From Paractinoplanes tereljensis (GTDB taxonomy: Bacteria; Actinomycetota; Actinomycetes; Mycobacteriales; Micromonosporaceae), in contig NZ_BOMY01000042.1 in NCBI RefSeq assembly GCF_016862435.1, positions 62,001 to 126,000 of the forward strand: DNA of 64,000 bases, given 5' to 3'. The notes beneath the pieces were generated by a model. It did not search any database and had not been told where the DNA came from. It was given only the letters and a program-made list of their open reading frames with translations. A program made the position numbers and the translations under genes. The stretch's first letter is position 1, and every line of letters starts with the position of its first letter. This document shows, in pieces, positions 30,672 to 38,868 of this stretch.

Positions 30672-33182
30672 TCCGTCGATGCCGAGGACCCGGTCGAGAA
30701 GCCGCAGCCGGAAGGCCGCGCTGAGCGCACCGAACCAGAGGATCACCGCCATGTTCACCAGCAGGAAGATCGGCCCGGCCGGGGCGATCAACCCGAAGTA
30801 GGACCAGAGCGCCGGCACCAGCAGCACCGCCGAGAAGACCACGAACAGGGCGGCCACCAGCACCGCCGGCCGCCGGTCCGGGGTGGGCGCGGTCCAGGCC
30901 GCGAAGAACCGGGTCGGCGGGGCCAGGAACAGGATCAGCACGAACGAGACGAAGCAGAAGAACGTCGACAGGCCGGTCTGCGCGGCGATGGTGGCCGAGG
31001 CGGTGGTGAAGTCGGTGCCCGACTCGTACTTCAGGCCGGTGTAGGTCTCGAATTCGGCGATCACCGCGGCCGGGGTGCGCCCGGACCCGAAGCCCAGCAC
31101 GATCGCCTCGTAGATGGTGGCGTAGATCGCGGTGCCGAAGGTCGCGGTGACGATCGAGGCCGGGATGACGAAGCGGGCCAGGTTCCCCAGCAGATTCCGG
31201 TCGGTCGGCACCGGCTTCGCCCACATGGTCAGGAAGAACGTCGGCACGCCCACGGTGAACAGGGTCAGGCCGACCTGGGTCGGCGAGTACGGAAAGCCCA
31301 GTCCGAGCAGGGTCACCGACAGGATGACCAGGCCCTGGCTCACCACCCGGGCCAGGAAGATGTACAGCGACATCCCGATGCCGCTGATGATCCGGCGGCC
31401 CTCGCGCTGCGCCGGCGGCAGCGCCGCGAACGAGTCGTTGACCAGCACGATGTCGGCGACGTCCCGGGTCACCGCGCTCCCGCTGCGCATGGCCACGCCG
31501 ACCTGGGCCCGCTTGAGCGCCCGGGCGTCGTTGACGCCGTCGCCGATCATCGCGACGTAGCGGCCCTGCCGCCGCAGCGACCCGACGATGCGTTCCTTGT
31601 GCTCCGGCGCGACCCGGCCGAACACCGAGGTGCGGGCGACCACCGCATCCAGCGCCGGATCGTCGAGATCGTCCAGGTCGGCCCCCGCCACCGGCTCGGC
31701 CACGTCCAGGCCGGCGTTTTTCACGCCGGCCCGCGCAGCGATGGCCGCGACCGTGCGGGGGTCGTCGCCGGAGAGCACCTTGAGCTCCACGCCGTCGGCA
31801 CGCAGTCGCGCGACGGTCTCCACCACGTCGTCGCGCAGTTCGTCGGCCAGCGCGACCAGCCCGACCGGGATCAGCGCGGGCAGCTGCGCGCGCCCGTCGG
31901 CGTCGCGCAGCGCGGCACCCGGTTCCGCGCCGCGAGCCAACAGCAAAACCCGAAGACCTCTGCGGGTACGGTCGGTGATCTCCTCGGCCGGCACCGGGCA
32001 ACCCAGCGCGTCCGGCGCACCGAGCACCCAGGTGCCCTCCTCGGTGACCAGGCCGGACCACCGCAGCGAGGAGGCGAACGGCACCTCGTCCCGGACCTTC
32101 CACTCCTCCCCCGGAAGGGCCGAGGCCAGGGCGGAGGCGGTGAGGTTGGGAATGGTGACGTTGCAGGCGAAGCAGCCGAGGATCGACGCCGGATCGCCCT
32201 CTTCGAGCGGGACGATCTCCTCGAGGGTGAGCCGGCCGGTGGTGAGGGTGCCGGTCTTGTCGGTGCAGACCACGTCGACGTTGCTGACCGATTCGACGGC
32301 GTTGACCTGCTGCACCAGCGCGCCGTGCTTGGCGATCCGGGCCGCGCCGGCCGCGTAGGCGACCGCGATCAGGAAGAACAGGCCGTACGGCACCAGCCCG
32401 GAGAGCACCGCGGTGATCTGCACGACCCGCAGCAGGCTGAAGCCCTCGATGCCGGCCTGGCCCAGGATGGCACCGCTCATCAGCACGGTCAGCGCCATCA
32501 CCAGCCGGACCAGGAACTCGATCCGGCGCTGCAGCGGGGTCTTGTCGGTGCTGGCCCGCCGCGCCTCGGCGGTGAGCCGGCCGGCGTAACTGTGCGCGCC
32601 GACGTCCCGGGCCAGCTGGTGCCCGTCGCCGGCCACGCAGTGGCTGCCCGACCGCAGCTCGTCGCCGGGCTGCTTGACCACCGGATCGGACTCGCCGGTC
32701 AGCAGCGACTCGTCGGCCTCCAGCCCGCCGTCGACAAGCGGCCCGTCCACCACGATCTGCTCGCCCGGCCGGATCCGCAGCAGGTCGCCGCGGACCACCC
32801 GATCGGCCGGCAGCTCGATCTCCCGGTCGTCCCGCACGACCAGGACACCGGCCCGGTCCAGCAGTTGCAGGCCGTCCAGCTTGCGTTTGGCCCGGATCTC
32901 CTGGGCCGCGCTGATCACCGCGTTGATCAGGCCGAGGCCGACGCTGACCAGGGCGTCGCTGTACCGCCCGAGGACCAGCAGGACCACGCCGATCGCGAAC
33001 AAAATGATATTGAAGAACGAGAAGACGTTGGTACGCAGGATGTCGGCGTACCCGCGCGAGCCACCCTTGACCGCCGTGTTGGCCTCGCCGTTACGTCGCC
33101 GCGTCTCGGCTTCCGCCTCGGTCAGCCCGACGATTAGCTCCGCCCCCTTAAAACCACCAAGTAACGATATATGCGTACTCAT
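30660..33182 (-). CDS. P-type cation-transporting ATPase (CtpE/P2-like)
   Basis: The 840-residue membrane pump has actuator motif LLTGESDPV, phosphorylation motif VVCTDKTGTLTTG, hinge MIGDGVNDARALKRAQVGVAM and about ten transmembrane segments, including a C-terminal group of six. It has no N-terminal heavy-metal (CxxC) domain and no CPC motif, so it is not a Cu/Zn P1B pump. The arrangement is closest to mycobacterial CtpE-type pumps, some of which move Ca2+; ion choice is not readable here. The ATG at 33180-33182 overlaps the stop of the upstream membrane-protein gene. Confidence 0.92.
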   Translation of the reverse strand: MSTHISLLGGFKGAELIVGLTEAEAETRRRNGEANTAVKGGSRGYADILRTNVFSFFNIILFAIGVVLLVLGRYSDALVSVGLGLINAVISAAQEIRAKRKLDGLQLLDRAGVLVVRDDREIELPADRVVRGDLLRIRPGEQIVVDGPLVDGGLEADESLLTGESDPVVKQPGDELRSGSHCVAGDGHQLARDVGAHSYAGRLTAEARRASTDKTPLQRRIEFLVRLVMALTVLMSGAILGQAGIEGFSLLRVVQITAVLSGLVPYGLFFLIAVAYAAGAARIAKHGALVQQVNAVESVSNVDVVCTDKTGTLTTGRLTLEEIVPLEEGDPASILGCFACNVTIPNLTASALASALPGEEWKVRDEVPFASSLRWSGLVTEEGTWVLGAPDALGCPVPAEEITDRTRRGLRVLLLARGAEPGAALRDADGRAQLPALIPVGLVALADELRDDVVETVARLRADGVELKVLSGDDPRTVAAIAARAGVKNAGLDVAEPVAGADLDDLDDPALDAVVARTSVFGRVAPEHKERIVGSLRRQGRYVAMIGDGVNDARALKRAQVGVAMRSGSAVTRDVADIVLVNDSFAALPPAQREGRRIISGIGMSLYIFLARVVSQGLVILSVTLLGLGFPYSPTQVGLTLFTVGVPTFFLTMWAKPVPTDRNLLGNLARFVIPASIVTATFGTAIYATIYEAIVLGFGSGRTPAAVIAEFETYTGLKYESGTDFTTASATIAAQTGLSTFFCFVSFVLILFLAPPTRFFAAWTAPTPDRRPAVLVAALFVVFSAVLLVPALWSYFGLIAPAGPIFLLVNMAVILWFGALSAAFRLRLLDRVLGIDGLSG

Positions 33183-33877
33183 CCGGCCGACCACGGGTCG
33201 ACCGGAGTGGGCAGGTCGTAGGCGATCGGGCGCGGCGTCGGCGGCCGCAGGCCGACGCGGCGCAGTTCCAGGGCCGCCAGGCCCTCGATGGCGGCCGGGT
33301 CGCCCAGTCGCCACCCGGCGGCGACGTCGGGGTGGGTCCGGGCCAGCCGGGTGACCGACTGCCGGGCCAGCGCCCGCAGCGCCAGCAGGTCCAGGCCGGC
33401 GTCGCTGCCGCGCATCTCGACCGAGGCCGCAGTGCGCCGGATCCGGCGGATCCGCAGCGGCAGCCAGACGAACAGGACCAGCCCCAGCGGCACCACCAGC
33501 AACAGGGTGGGCAGGGTGTACGCCGCGTCGTGCGCCCATTGCTGCTGCTGACGACCGGCCTCGGCGATGCTTTGCGCCGTGCCGGCCGCGCGGGTCAGCG
33601 GCGCGGTGACGTCCCCGCCGATGAGCGGGACGTGGCCGATCGCCTTACCGGCCGCGTCCAGGTTGACGGCGAGCGAGCCGGCCAGCCGCTCCAGCTGCGC
33701 ACCGGGCGTCGCCAGCATGTCGACCAGCCCGTGCAGCCAGACCGCCGCCCGGATCCACAGATAGACCCAGACCACGGTGACCAGATCGCCGGCCACCTGA
33801 CGAAGGACCGCCGCCGGGCGCTCCGGATAGATTTTCAACACCCCGGCGACGATGCCGGACCACCGCCCCACGCACAT
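33179..33877 (-). CDS. hypothetical membrane protein coupled to the P-type ATPase
   Basis: The 232-residue protein has two clear hydrophobic segments (VAGDLVTVVWVYLWIRAAVWL and TLPTLLLVVPLGLVLFVWLPL) flanking an extracytoplasmic region of about 80 residues, and a basic cytoplasmic tail rich in Arg and Leu. I do not recognise the family. It starts at ATG 33877 or, less likely, at GTG 33841. The four-base overlap with the ATPase gene suggests a common transcript and possibly a regulatory or accessory subunit. Confidence 0.7.
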   Translation of the reverse strand: MCVGRWSGIVAGVLKIYPERPAAVLRQVAGDLVTVVWVYLWIRAAVWLHGLVDMLATPGAQLERLAGSLAVNLDAAGKAIGHVPLIGGDVTAPLTRAAGTAQSIAEAGRQQQQWAHDAAYTLPTLLLVVPLGLVLFVWLPLRIRRIRRTAASVEMRGSDAGLDLLALRALARQSVTRLARTHPDVAAGWRLGDPAAIEGLAALELRRVGLRPPTPRPIAYDLPTPVDPWSAG

Positions 33878-33920
33878 CGCCCAAGCGCGGTCATCGCGGC
33901 TACCGCAGCCGCGGTACCCC

Positions 33921-34481
33921 TTACGCCCCCGGCCGGCTGAGCAGGAACCGGGCGCGCGCCACCGCCGGGCCGACCTCGGCCGGGTCCACCGCGGTGGCGA
34001 TTACTCCGTAGATCATCCGGTGGGCCAGCAGGACGTCGTCCGCGGTGAAGCGGGCGTCGATCAGGCCGGCTGCCTGGGCACGCGGCAGGGTGTCCTGGAT
34101 CAGGGTCTGCAGGCGGGTGCCGCCGGTGTAGTCCGGCATGGTGCGCCGGGCGTCCACCGCCATCTCCACGAACGCGGCCGACTCCACGGTCAGCTGGATC
34201 GTGCGCTCCCACAGCTTGCCGAACGCGTCCGCGCCCGGGTCGGCGGCGATCGCCTCCAGCTGGGCGAAGTTCTCCTCGAAGACCGTGAAGGCCAGGTCGA
34301 GCCGGGTCGGGAAGTGCCGGTAGAGCACGCCCTGGCCGACGCCGGCGTCCTTGGCGATCGCGCTGAGCGGCACGTGGTAGCCGCGCTCGGTGAACAGCCG
34401 GCGGGCCGAGTCGAGGATCGCCTGCCGGTTTTCCGAGGCCGCGGCCGGACCCCTGTTGACGCGACCGCCCGAGCTGGTCAT
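33921..34481 (-). CDS. TetR-family transcriptional repressor
   Basis: The protein has about 186 residues. The N-terminal TetR helix-turn-helix (residues about 18-65) reads NRQAILDSARRLFTERGYH, VPLSAIAKDAGVGQGVLYRH then FPTRLDLAFTVFEEN; the remaining helical domain binds a ligand. The ATG at 34481 (MTSSGG) is chosen; the frame is open to 34508 but that would run through the operator. It diverges from the KstD-like gene, with a clear palindromic operator between the two, so it most likely represses that gene and itself. Confidence 0.88.
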   Translation of the reverse strand: MTSSGGRVNRGPAAASENRQAILDSARRLFTERGYHVPLSAIAKDAGVGQGVLYRHFPTRLDLAFTVFEENFAQLEAIAADPGADAFGKLWERTIQLTVESAAFVEMAVDARRTMPDYTGGTRLQTLIQDTLPRAQAAGLIDARFTADDVLLAHRMIYGVIATAVDPAEVGPAVARARFLLSRPGA

Positions 34482-34495
34482 GCTTGCACCGTAGC

Positions 34496-34517
34496 AACCG
34501 GACAACATTGTCCGGTT
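34496..34517. promoter_or_regulatory. TetR operator between the divergent TetR and KstD-like genes
   Basis: A perfect 9-base inverted repeat AACCGGACA (34496-34504) / TGTCCGGTT (34509-34517) with a four-base spacer (ACAT) lies 15 bases from the TetR start and 17 bases before the KstD-like start. Size, symmetry and position are typical of a TetR autoregulatory operator. Confidence 0.75.
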
Positions 34518-34534
34518 ACCGGGAGGAGGCCCCT

Positions 34535-36163
34535 ATGTCGGAGCACACCTATGACGTCGTTGTCGTCGGCAGCGGCGGGGCCGGCTTCGCCACCGCGCTC
34601 GGCGCCGTCGACGCCGGGCTGAGCGTGCTGATCCTGGAGAGCAGCGCCAAGTGGGGCGGCAGCACCGCGATGTCCGGCGGCGGCATGTGGATGCCGGACA
34701 ACCCGCTGATGCGCCGGGCCGGCGTCGGCGACTCCCGGGCCGAGGCCCTCACCTACCTCGACGCGACGGTCGGCGACCCCGGGCGCTCCACCTCCCGCGA
34801 GCGCAAGGAAGCCTTCGTCGACGGCATCGAGGACTTCGTGACCACCGCCGAGAAGTACGGCATGGTCTTCGCCCGCTCCACCGACTACCCCGACTACTAC
34901 CCGGAGCGGCCGGGCGGCAAGATCGGCCGGGCGATCGAGGTGAAGCCACTCAACTCGAAGGTCATCGGCGACTGGTGGAAGACCATCAGCGCACCGGCCG
35001 GCATGCCGATCAAGACCGACGACGTGTGGCTGCTCGGCCGGGCCTGGTCCACCCCGGCCGGGTTCGTCCGCGGCGCCCAGTTCGTGTTCCGCGCGCTCGG
35101 CGGCGTCGTCAAGGGCCAGCGGCTGGTCGGGATCGGCGCCGGGCTGGCCACCTCGTTCCTGCACGCCCTGGTGATCAAGCACAAGGTGCCGCTGTGGCTC
35201 AACTCCCCTCTTGAAGAGCTCGTCGTCGAGGACGGCCGGGTCACCGGGGTCCGGATCACCCGCGACGGCCGGCCGGTCACCGTGCACGCCACTAAGGGCG
35301 TGATGCTGGCCGGCGGCGGGTTCGACCACAACGCCGAGTGGCGGCGCAAGTTCCACGGCATCGACGGCGCCCCGTCCGGCAACCCGGCCAACCTGGGCCG
35401 CCCGATCGAGCTGGCCCAGCTGGCCGGCGCCGCGGTCGAGCTGATGGACGACGCCTGGTGGGGTGCGTCGGTCGCGGCCACCCCCGGCCACGACCCGGCA
35501 TTCATCGTCGGCGAGCGCTCCCTGCCGTACTCGATCATCGTGGACGCCCGGGGTGACCGGTTCGCCAACGAGTCGGAGTCGTACGTCGATCTCGGGCACC
35601 ACATGCTCGACCACGACAAGGACGGCCCGTACTGGATGATCGCCGACGTCCGGCACGCCCGCCGCTACCTGCGCACGTTCGCCCTGGACCCGAAGAACAA
35701 CAAGGCGATGCGCGAAGCCGGGATCATGGCGAAGGCCGGCACCCTGGACGAGCTGGCCGGGAAGATCGGCGTCGATCCGGCCCGGCTGCGCGCCACCGCC
35801 GCGAAGTTCAACGGCTTCGCCCGCTCCGGCGTCGACGGCGACTTCGGCCGCGGCAACTCCGCCTACGACCGCTACTACGGCGACCCGACCGTGCACCCCA
35901 ACCCCTGCCTCGGCCCGCTGGAGAAGGGCCCGTTCACGGCGTACCAGGTGGTTATCGGCGACCTCGGCACCAAGGGCGGCGTGCTCACCGACCCGGACGG
36001 CCGCGCCCTGCGCGAGGACGGCACGGTGATCGACGGCCTGTACGCCGCCGGCAACAACTCCGCCTCGGTGATGGGCCGCACCTACCCCGGCCCGGGCTCG
36101 ACGATCGGCCCCGCCGTGGTCTTCGGCTTGCGCGCCGCCCGGCACATGGCTCGCCTACGGTGA
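34535..36163 (+). CDS. 3-ketosteroid-delta1-dehydrogenase-like FAD flavoprotein
   Basis: The 542-residue flavoprotein is of the succinate dehydrogenase/KstD superfamily. The N-terminal FAD motif reads YDVVVVGSGGAGFATALGA and is followed by KWGGSTAMSGGGMW. A substrate-region tyrosine cluster TDYPDYYPERPGG, and the C-terminal TYPGPGSTIGPAVVFGLRAA, are characteristic of KstD and related 3-oxosteroid dehydrogenases. The start at ATG 34535 follows GGGAGGAGG. It would introduce a double bond in ring A of a 3-ketosteroid, but other cyclic enones are possible because no other steroid genes are nearby. It is likely controlled by the divergent TetR through the palindrome at 34496. Confidence 0.86.
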   Translation: MSEHTYDVVVVGSGGAGFATALGAVDAGLSVLILESSAKWGGSTAMSGGGMWMPDNPLMRRAGVGDSRAEALTYLDATVGDPGRSTSRERKEAFVDGIEDFVTTAEKYGMVFARSTDYPDYYPERPGGKIGRAIEVKPLNSKVIGDWWKTISAPAGMPIKTDDVWLLGRAWSTPAGFVRGAQFVFRALGGVVKGQRLVGIGAGLATSFLHALVIKHKVPLWLNSPLEELVVEDGRVTGVRITRDGRPVTVHATKGVMLAGGGFDHNAEWRRKFHGIDGAPSGNPANLGRPIELAQLAGAAVELMDDAWWGASVAATPGHDPAFIVGERSLPYSIIVDARGDRFANESESYVDLGHHMLDHDKDGPYWMIADVRHARRYLRTFALDPKNNKAMREAGIMAKAGTLDELAGKIGVDPARLRATAAKFNGFARSGVDGDFGRGNSAYDRYYGDPTVHPNPCLGPLEKGPFTAYQVVIGDLGTKGGVLTDPDGRALREDGTVIDGLYAAGNNSASVMGRTYPGPGSTIGPAVVFGLRAARHMARLR

Positions 36164-36187
36164 ATGCGGTATCCCCACTGACCGCGA

Positions 36188-36236
36188 AGGGCTGACGACA
36201 GGGCGCGGTTCGCCCGGGATCCTGGAAGTCAGCCCT
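36188..36236. terminator. nested hairpin after the KstD-like gene
   Basis: AGGGCTGAC (36188-36196) pairs perfectly with GTCAGCCCT (36228-36236). Inside the loop, GGGCG (36201-36205) pairs with CGCCC (36211-36215). It starts 25 bases after the KstD-like stop and lacks a T-run, as many actinomycete terminators do. It ends 24 bases before the histidine kinase start, so it could alternatively act in that leader. Confidence 0.45.
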
Positions 36237-36260
36237 GCTCACCGCCGGTCGGAGGCCGCC

Positions 36261-37451
36261 TTGTCGCTCGATCTCCGCACGGTGCCGCCCCGGCGATGGG
36301 CGGCGCCGGTGTTTCTGGCCGTCGTGCTGGCCAGCATGCTGGTCACCGCCACCATCCGGACCGGGCAGGCCGACCCGCCCGGTCCCGGGCTGCTGGTCTT
36401 CGTCCTGCTGACCTGGCTGCCGCTGCTGGCCCGCACCCGCTACCCGGTGGCGGTCATGGTCGTGGTCACGAGCCTGGAATGCCTGCACATCGCGCTCCTG
36501 CCGTCGGTCGTGGCCGGGGCCAACGCCGCGGAGCTCATGGGCGCCTACCAGCCGGTGCCGATCGCCACCATGGTCGCCGTGTTCACCGTGGCCAGCCGCC
36601 GGCCGCAGCGCTTCGGCTGGGCCAGCGGCGGCACCGCCGGCGTGTTGTTGCTGGTAACCGGGGTGCTCAGCCAGCCGTCCACCCTGCTCGCCACCGACTT
36701 CGTCGTCTTCAACCTGATCATCATGGCCGCCGGGGCCGGGGTGCTGATCACGGCCCGCCGGGAGCGGCGCGAGCGCGACGCCCGCGACCGGGTGCAGGAG
36801 ACCAACCGGCACGTCACCGCCGAACGGCTGCGCATCGCCCGCGACCTGCACGACGTCGTCGCCCACCACCTCACCCTGGTCAACGCGCAGGCGGGCGTCG
36901 CCGGCTACCTGCTGGGCACCAATCCACCGGCCGCGCGCGCCGCGCTCAAGGACATCACCGCCCACACCCGCCAGGCCCTCGACGAGCTGCGCGCCACCGT
37001 CGGCCTGCTCCGCAGCGACGGCGAGCCGGCCGAGGCCCTGCATCCGGTGCCCGGGCTCGACCGCCTCGACGACCTGATCGCCGGGTTCACCTCGGCCGAT
37101 GCTCCGGTCACCCAGCACACCTCGGGCTCACCCGTGCCGCTCACCGGCAGCGCCGAGACCTCCGCCTACCGCATCGTCCAGGAAGCCCTGACCAACGCGG
37201 CCAAGCACGCCCCCGGCGCGGCGGTGGCCATCACGCTCGCCTGGTCACCCCAGGGCCTGCACCTGACGGTGGAGAACGGCCCCGGCCGCCGCCCGCACTA
37301 CACGACTCCGCCCCCGAGCAGCGGGCATGGCCTGGTCGGCATGCGCGAACGCGCCCAGGCCTGCGGCGGCGAGGTGTGGGCCACCCGAACCACGAGCGGC
37401 GGCTTCGCCGTACGCGCCTCGCTCCCGGCCCATTCGGCCTACGAGGCGTGA
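36261..37451 (+). CDS. orphan NarL-class sensor histidine kinase
   Basis: The 396-residue membrane histidine kinase has five or six hydrophobic segments in residues about 15-165. A HisKA_3 dimerisation helix carries the phosphorylated His in RIARDLHDVVAHHLTLVNAQ, and the ATPase domain shows YRIVQEALTNAAKHAPG and GHGLVGMRERAQACGGEV. The start is TTG at 36261, five bases after GGAGG. No response regulator gene is adjacent: upstream is the KstD-like gene and downstream a convergent diguanylate cyclase. Its 3' end overlaps that gene by 13 bases. Confidence 0.88.
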   Translation: MSLDLRTVPPRRWAAPVFLAVVLASMLVTATIRTGQADPPGPGLLVFVLLTWLPLLARTRYPVAVMVVVTSLECLHIALLPSVVAGANAAELMGAYQPVPIATMVAVFTVASRRPQRFGWASGGTAGVLLLVTGVLSQPSTLLATDFVVFNLIIMAAGAGVLITARRERRERDARDRVQETNRHVTAERLRIARDLHDVVAHHLTLVNAQAGVAGYLLGTNPPAARAALKDITAHTRQALDELRATVGLLRSDGEPAEALHPVPGLDRLDDLIAGFTSADAPVTQHTSGSPVPLTGSAETSAYRIVQEALTNAAKHAPGAAVAITLAWSPQGLHLTVENGPGRRPHYTTPPPSSGHGLVGMRERAQACGGEVWATRTTSGGFAVRASLPAHSAYEA

Positions 37452-38692
37452 GCCTCGGCCCTACTGAAGACCGTACGGTTTCGCCCGGTCTTCTTCGCCT
37501 GGTAGAGGGCTTGGTCCACGCGTTCGAGCAACTCCACAACCGTCGGTTCGCCGGTCCAGCCGGCGACACCGGCCGAGAACGTCTGACCGTACGGGGTCGC
37601 GCCCCGAAGCCGGTCGATGACCCGGGCCGCGTCCTCGTCGGTCGCCTCGGCCAGGATCAGGCCGAACTCCTCACCGCCGTACCGGGCCAGGAAGTCACCG
37701 TCCCGGAGTTGCTCCGCCCAGGCCTCGGCCGCGTCGTGCAGCAGCCGGTCCCCCTCCGGATGACCATGCTGATCGTTGTAGGCCTTGAAATGATCCAGGT
37801 CGACCAGCACAACCAGGAACGAAACCCCTTCTCGTACGGCCTGCGCCCGGCGCTGCTCGATCCGGACGTCCCAGGCCCGCCGGTTGGGCAGGCCGGTCAG
37901 CGCGTCCCGGTGCGCCAGCGTGTCCAGCTGCCGAGCCTGCTCCCGCAGCACCCGCGACTGCTGCTGCACCGTGGCCACCAGGTCGACCATCCGGGCCACC
38001 ACCATGGTTGCGGTGATCATGCAGCCGATGGTGACCGCCCGCGGGTCGATCGGCGTGCCCCGGACGGTGGCGTACATCAGCAGCAGCCCGGGCGTGGCGA
38101 CACCGGCGGACCCGACCGCCGCGGCGACCAGCGGCGATACGACGGAACCGAGGGCCGACCCGAGTAGCCCGGCCCGTGCCGGGTGCGCGGCCGCCCCGGC
38201 CAGCAGCACCCCCGAGGCGGCGAGCCCGGCCACGACCAGGGCGGTACCACCGCCCCACACGTCCCGGTACACCAGAGCACCGTGGGCGACCGTGCCGGCC
38301 AGAATCGAGCCGACCAGGAGCCAGAAGGCGACGTTGCGGCAATGCTTGACGCTGCTGAACCGCGCGAGCACACACATGACGAGCAGGTCGCCCATGGCCA
38401 GCGTGACCGTGCTCAGCGCCGGGGTGCGGCCGGCGGCCGCGGCTCCCGCGTGCGGATCGGTCAGCAGCAGGGCGGTGACCGGGCACACCGCCGTCGCCAG
38501 GATGAGAGTGTCCAGCAGACCACCCCGGTCCCGCCGCCAGGACAGCCCGTGGATCAGGCCCAGCACCGCGACGACCTGGAGTACGACGGCCAGGCCGGCG
38601 AGCAGCAGGGAAGCGGCCGGCGCCGAGCGCTCCAGCGCGCAACTCAGGAGCTGCGCGCCGAACGAACCGGTCATCAGCCACCACGGTCGCAC
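37439..38692 (-). CDS. membrane diguanylate cyclase (GGDEF)
   Basis: The 417-residue protein has about seven or eight membrane segments in the first 240 residues. A linker helix (VQQQSRVLREQARQLDTLAH) and a C-terminal GGDEF domain follow: RDALTGLPNRRAWDVR, VDLDHFKAYNDQHGHPEGDR and the intact catalytic motif ARYGGEEFGL. An inhibitory-site RxxD (RDGD) lies exactly five residues before GGEEF, so product feedback is expected. It makes c-di-GMP from two GTP at the membrane. The start is GTG 38692 or ATG 38674. With the EAL protein at 12066, the window encodes both arms of c-di-GMP turnover. Confidence 0.88.
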   Translation of the reverse strand: MRPWWLMTGSFGAQLLSCALERSAPAASLLLAGLAVVLQVVAVLGLIHGLSWRRDRGGLLDTLILATAVCPVTALLLTDPHAGAAAAGRTPALSTVTLAMGDLLVMCVLARFSSVKHCRNVAFWLLVGSILAGTVAHGALVYRDVWGGGTALVVAGLAASGVLLAGAAAHPARAGLLGSALGSVVSPLVAAAVGSAGVATPGLLLMYATVRGTPIDPRAVTIGCMITATMVVARMVDLVATVQQQSRVLREQARQLDTLAHRDALTGLPNRRAWDVRIEQRRAQAVREGVSFLVVLVDLDHFKAYNDQHGHPEGDRLLHDAAEAWAEQLRDGDFLARYGGEEFGLILAEATDEDAARVIDRLRGATPYGQTFSAGVAGWTGEPTVVELLERVDQALYQAKKTGRNRTVFSRAEAHAS

Positions 38693-38740
38693 ACCCTGAC
38701 TTTCGGCCCATGGGAGGACTTCCTGAGAATCCGGATCGCG

Positions 38741-38756
38741 TACCGCCGATGCGGTA
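38741..38756. promoter_or_regulatory. inverted repeat in the divergent region before the MMPL gene
   Basis: TACCGC (38741-38746) and GCGGTA (38751-38756) form a perfect 6-base inverted repeat with a four-base spacer in the 176-base region between the diguanylate cyclase and MMPL genes. Symmetry suggests a repressor site; no cognate regulator is adjacent. Confidence 0.35.
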
Positions 38757-38868
38757 GGTGGGCTGCTATGGCGGGTTGACGACCCGGAAGGCCGGAACCG
38801 GAACTCTGGAGATCGCCCGAGGAATGCCCCTCGCGAGCATCTCCGATCGATTCCGAGGAGTCCCGTTC

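Noticed and set aside
33921-34517. The TetR gene as the receptor for the AfsA product
   Set aside because: The helix-turn-helix lacks ArpA-type features I would expect and its operator lies in front of the KstD-like gene, not the AfsA operon.
34484-34535. Upstream start for the KstD-like gene
   Set aside because: It would translate through the TetR operator; ATG 34535 follows GGGAGGAGG and matches the FAD-motif position.
36188-36236. Riboswitch before the histidine kinase
   Set aside because: Only simple nested stems are seen, with no conserved riboswitch core; called a terminator-like hairpin instead.
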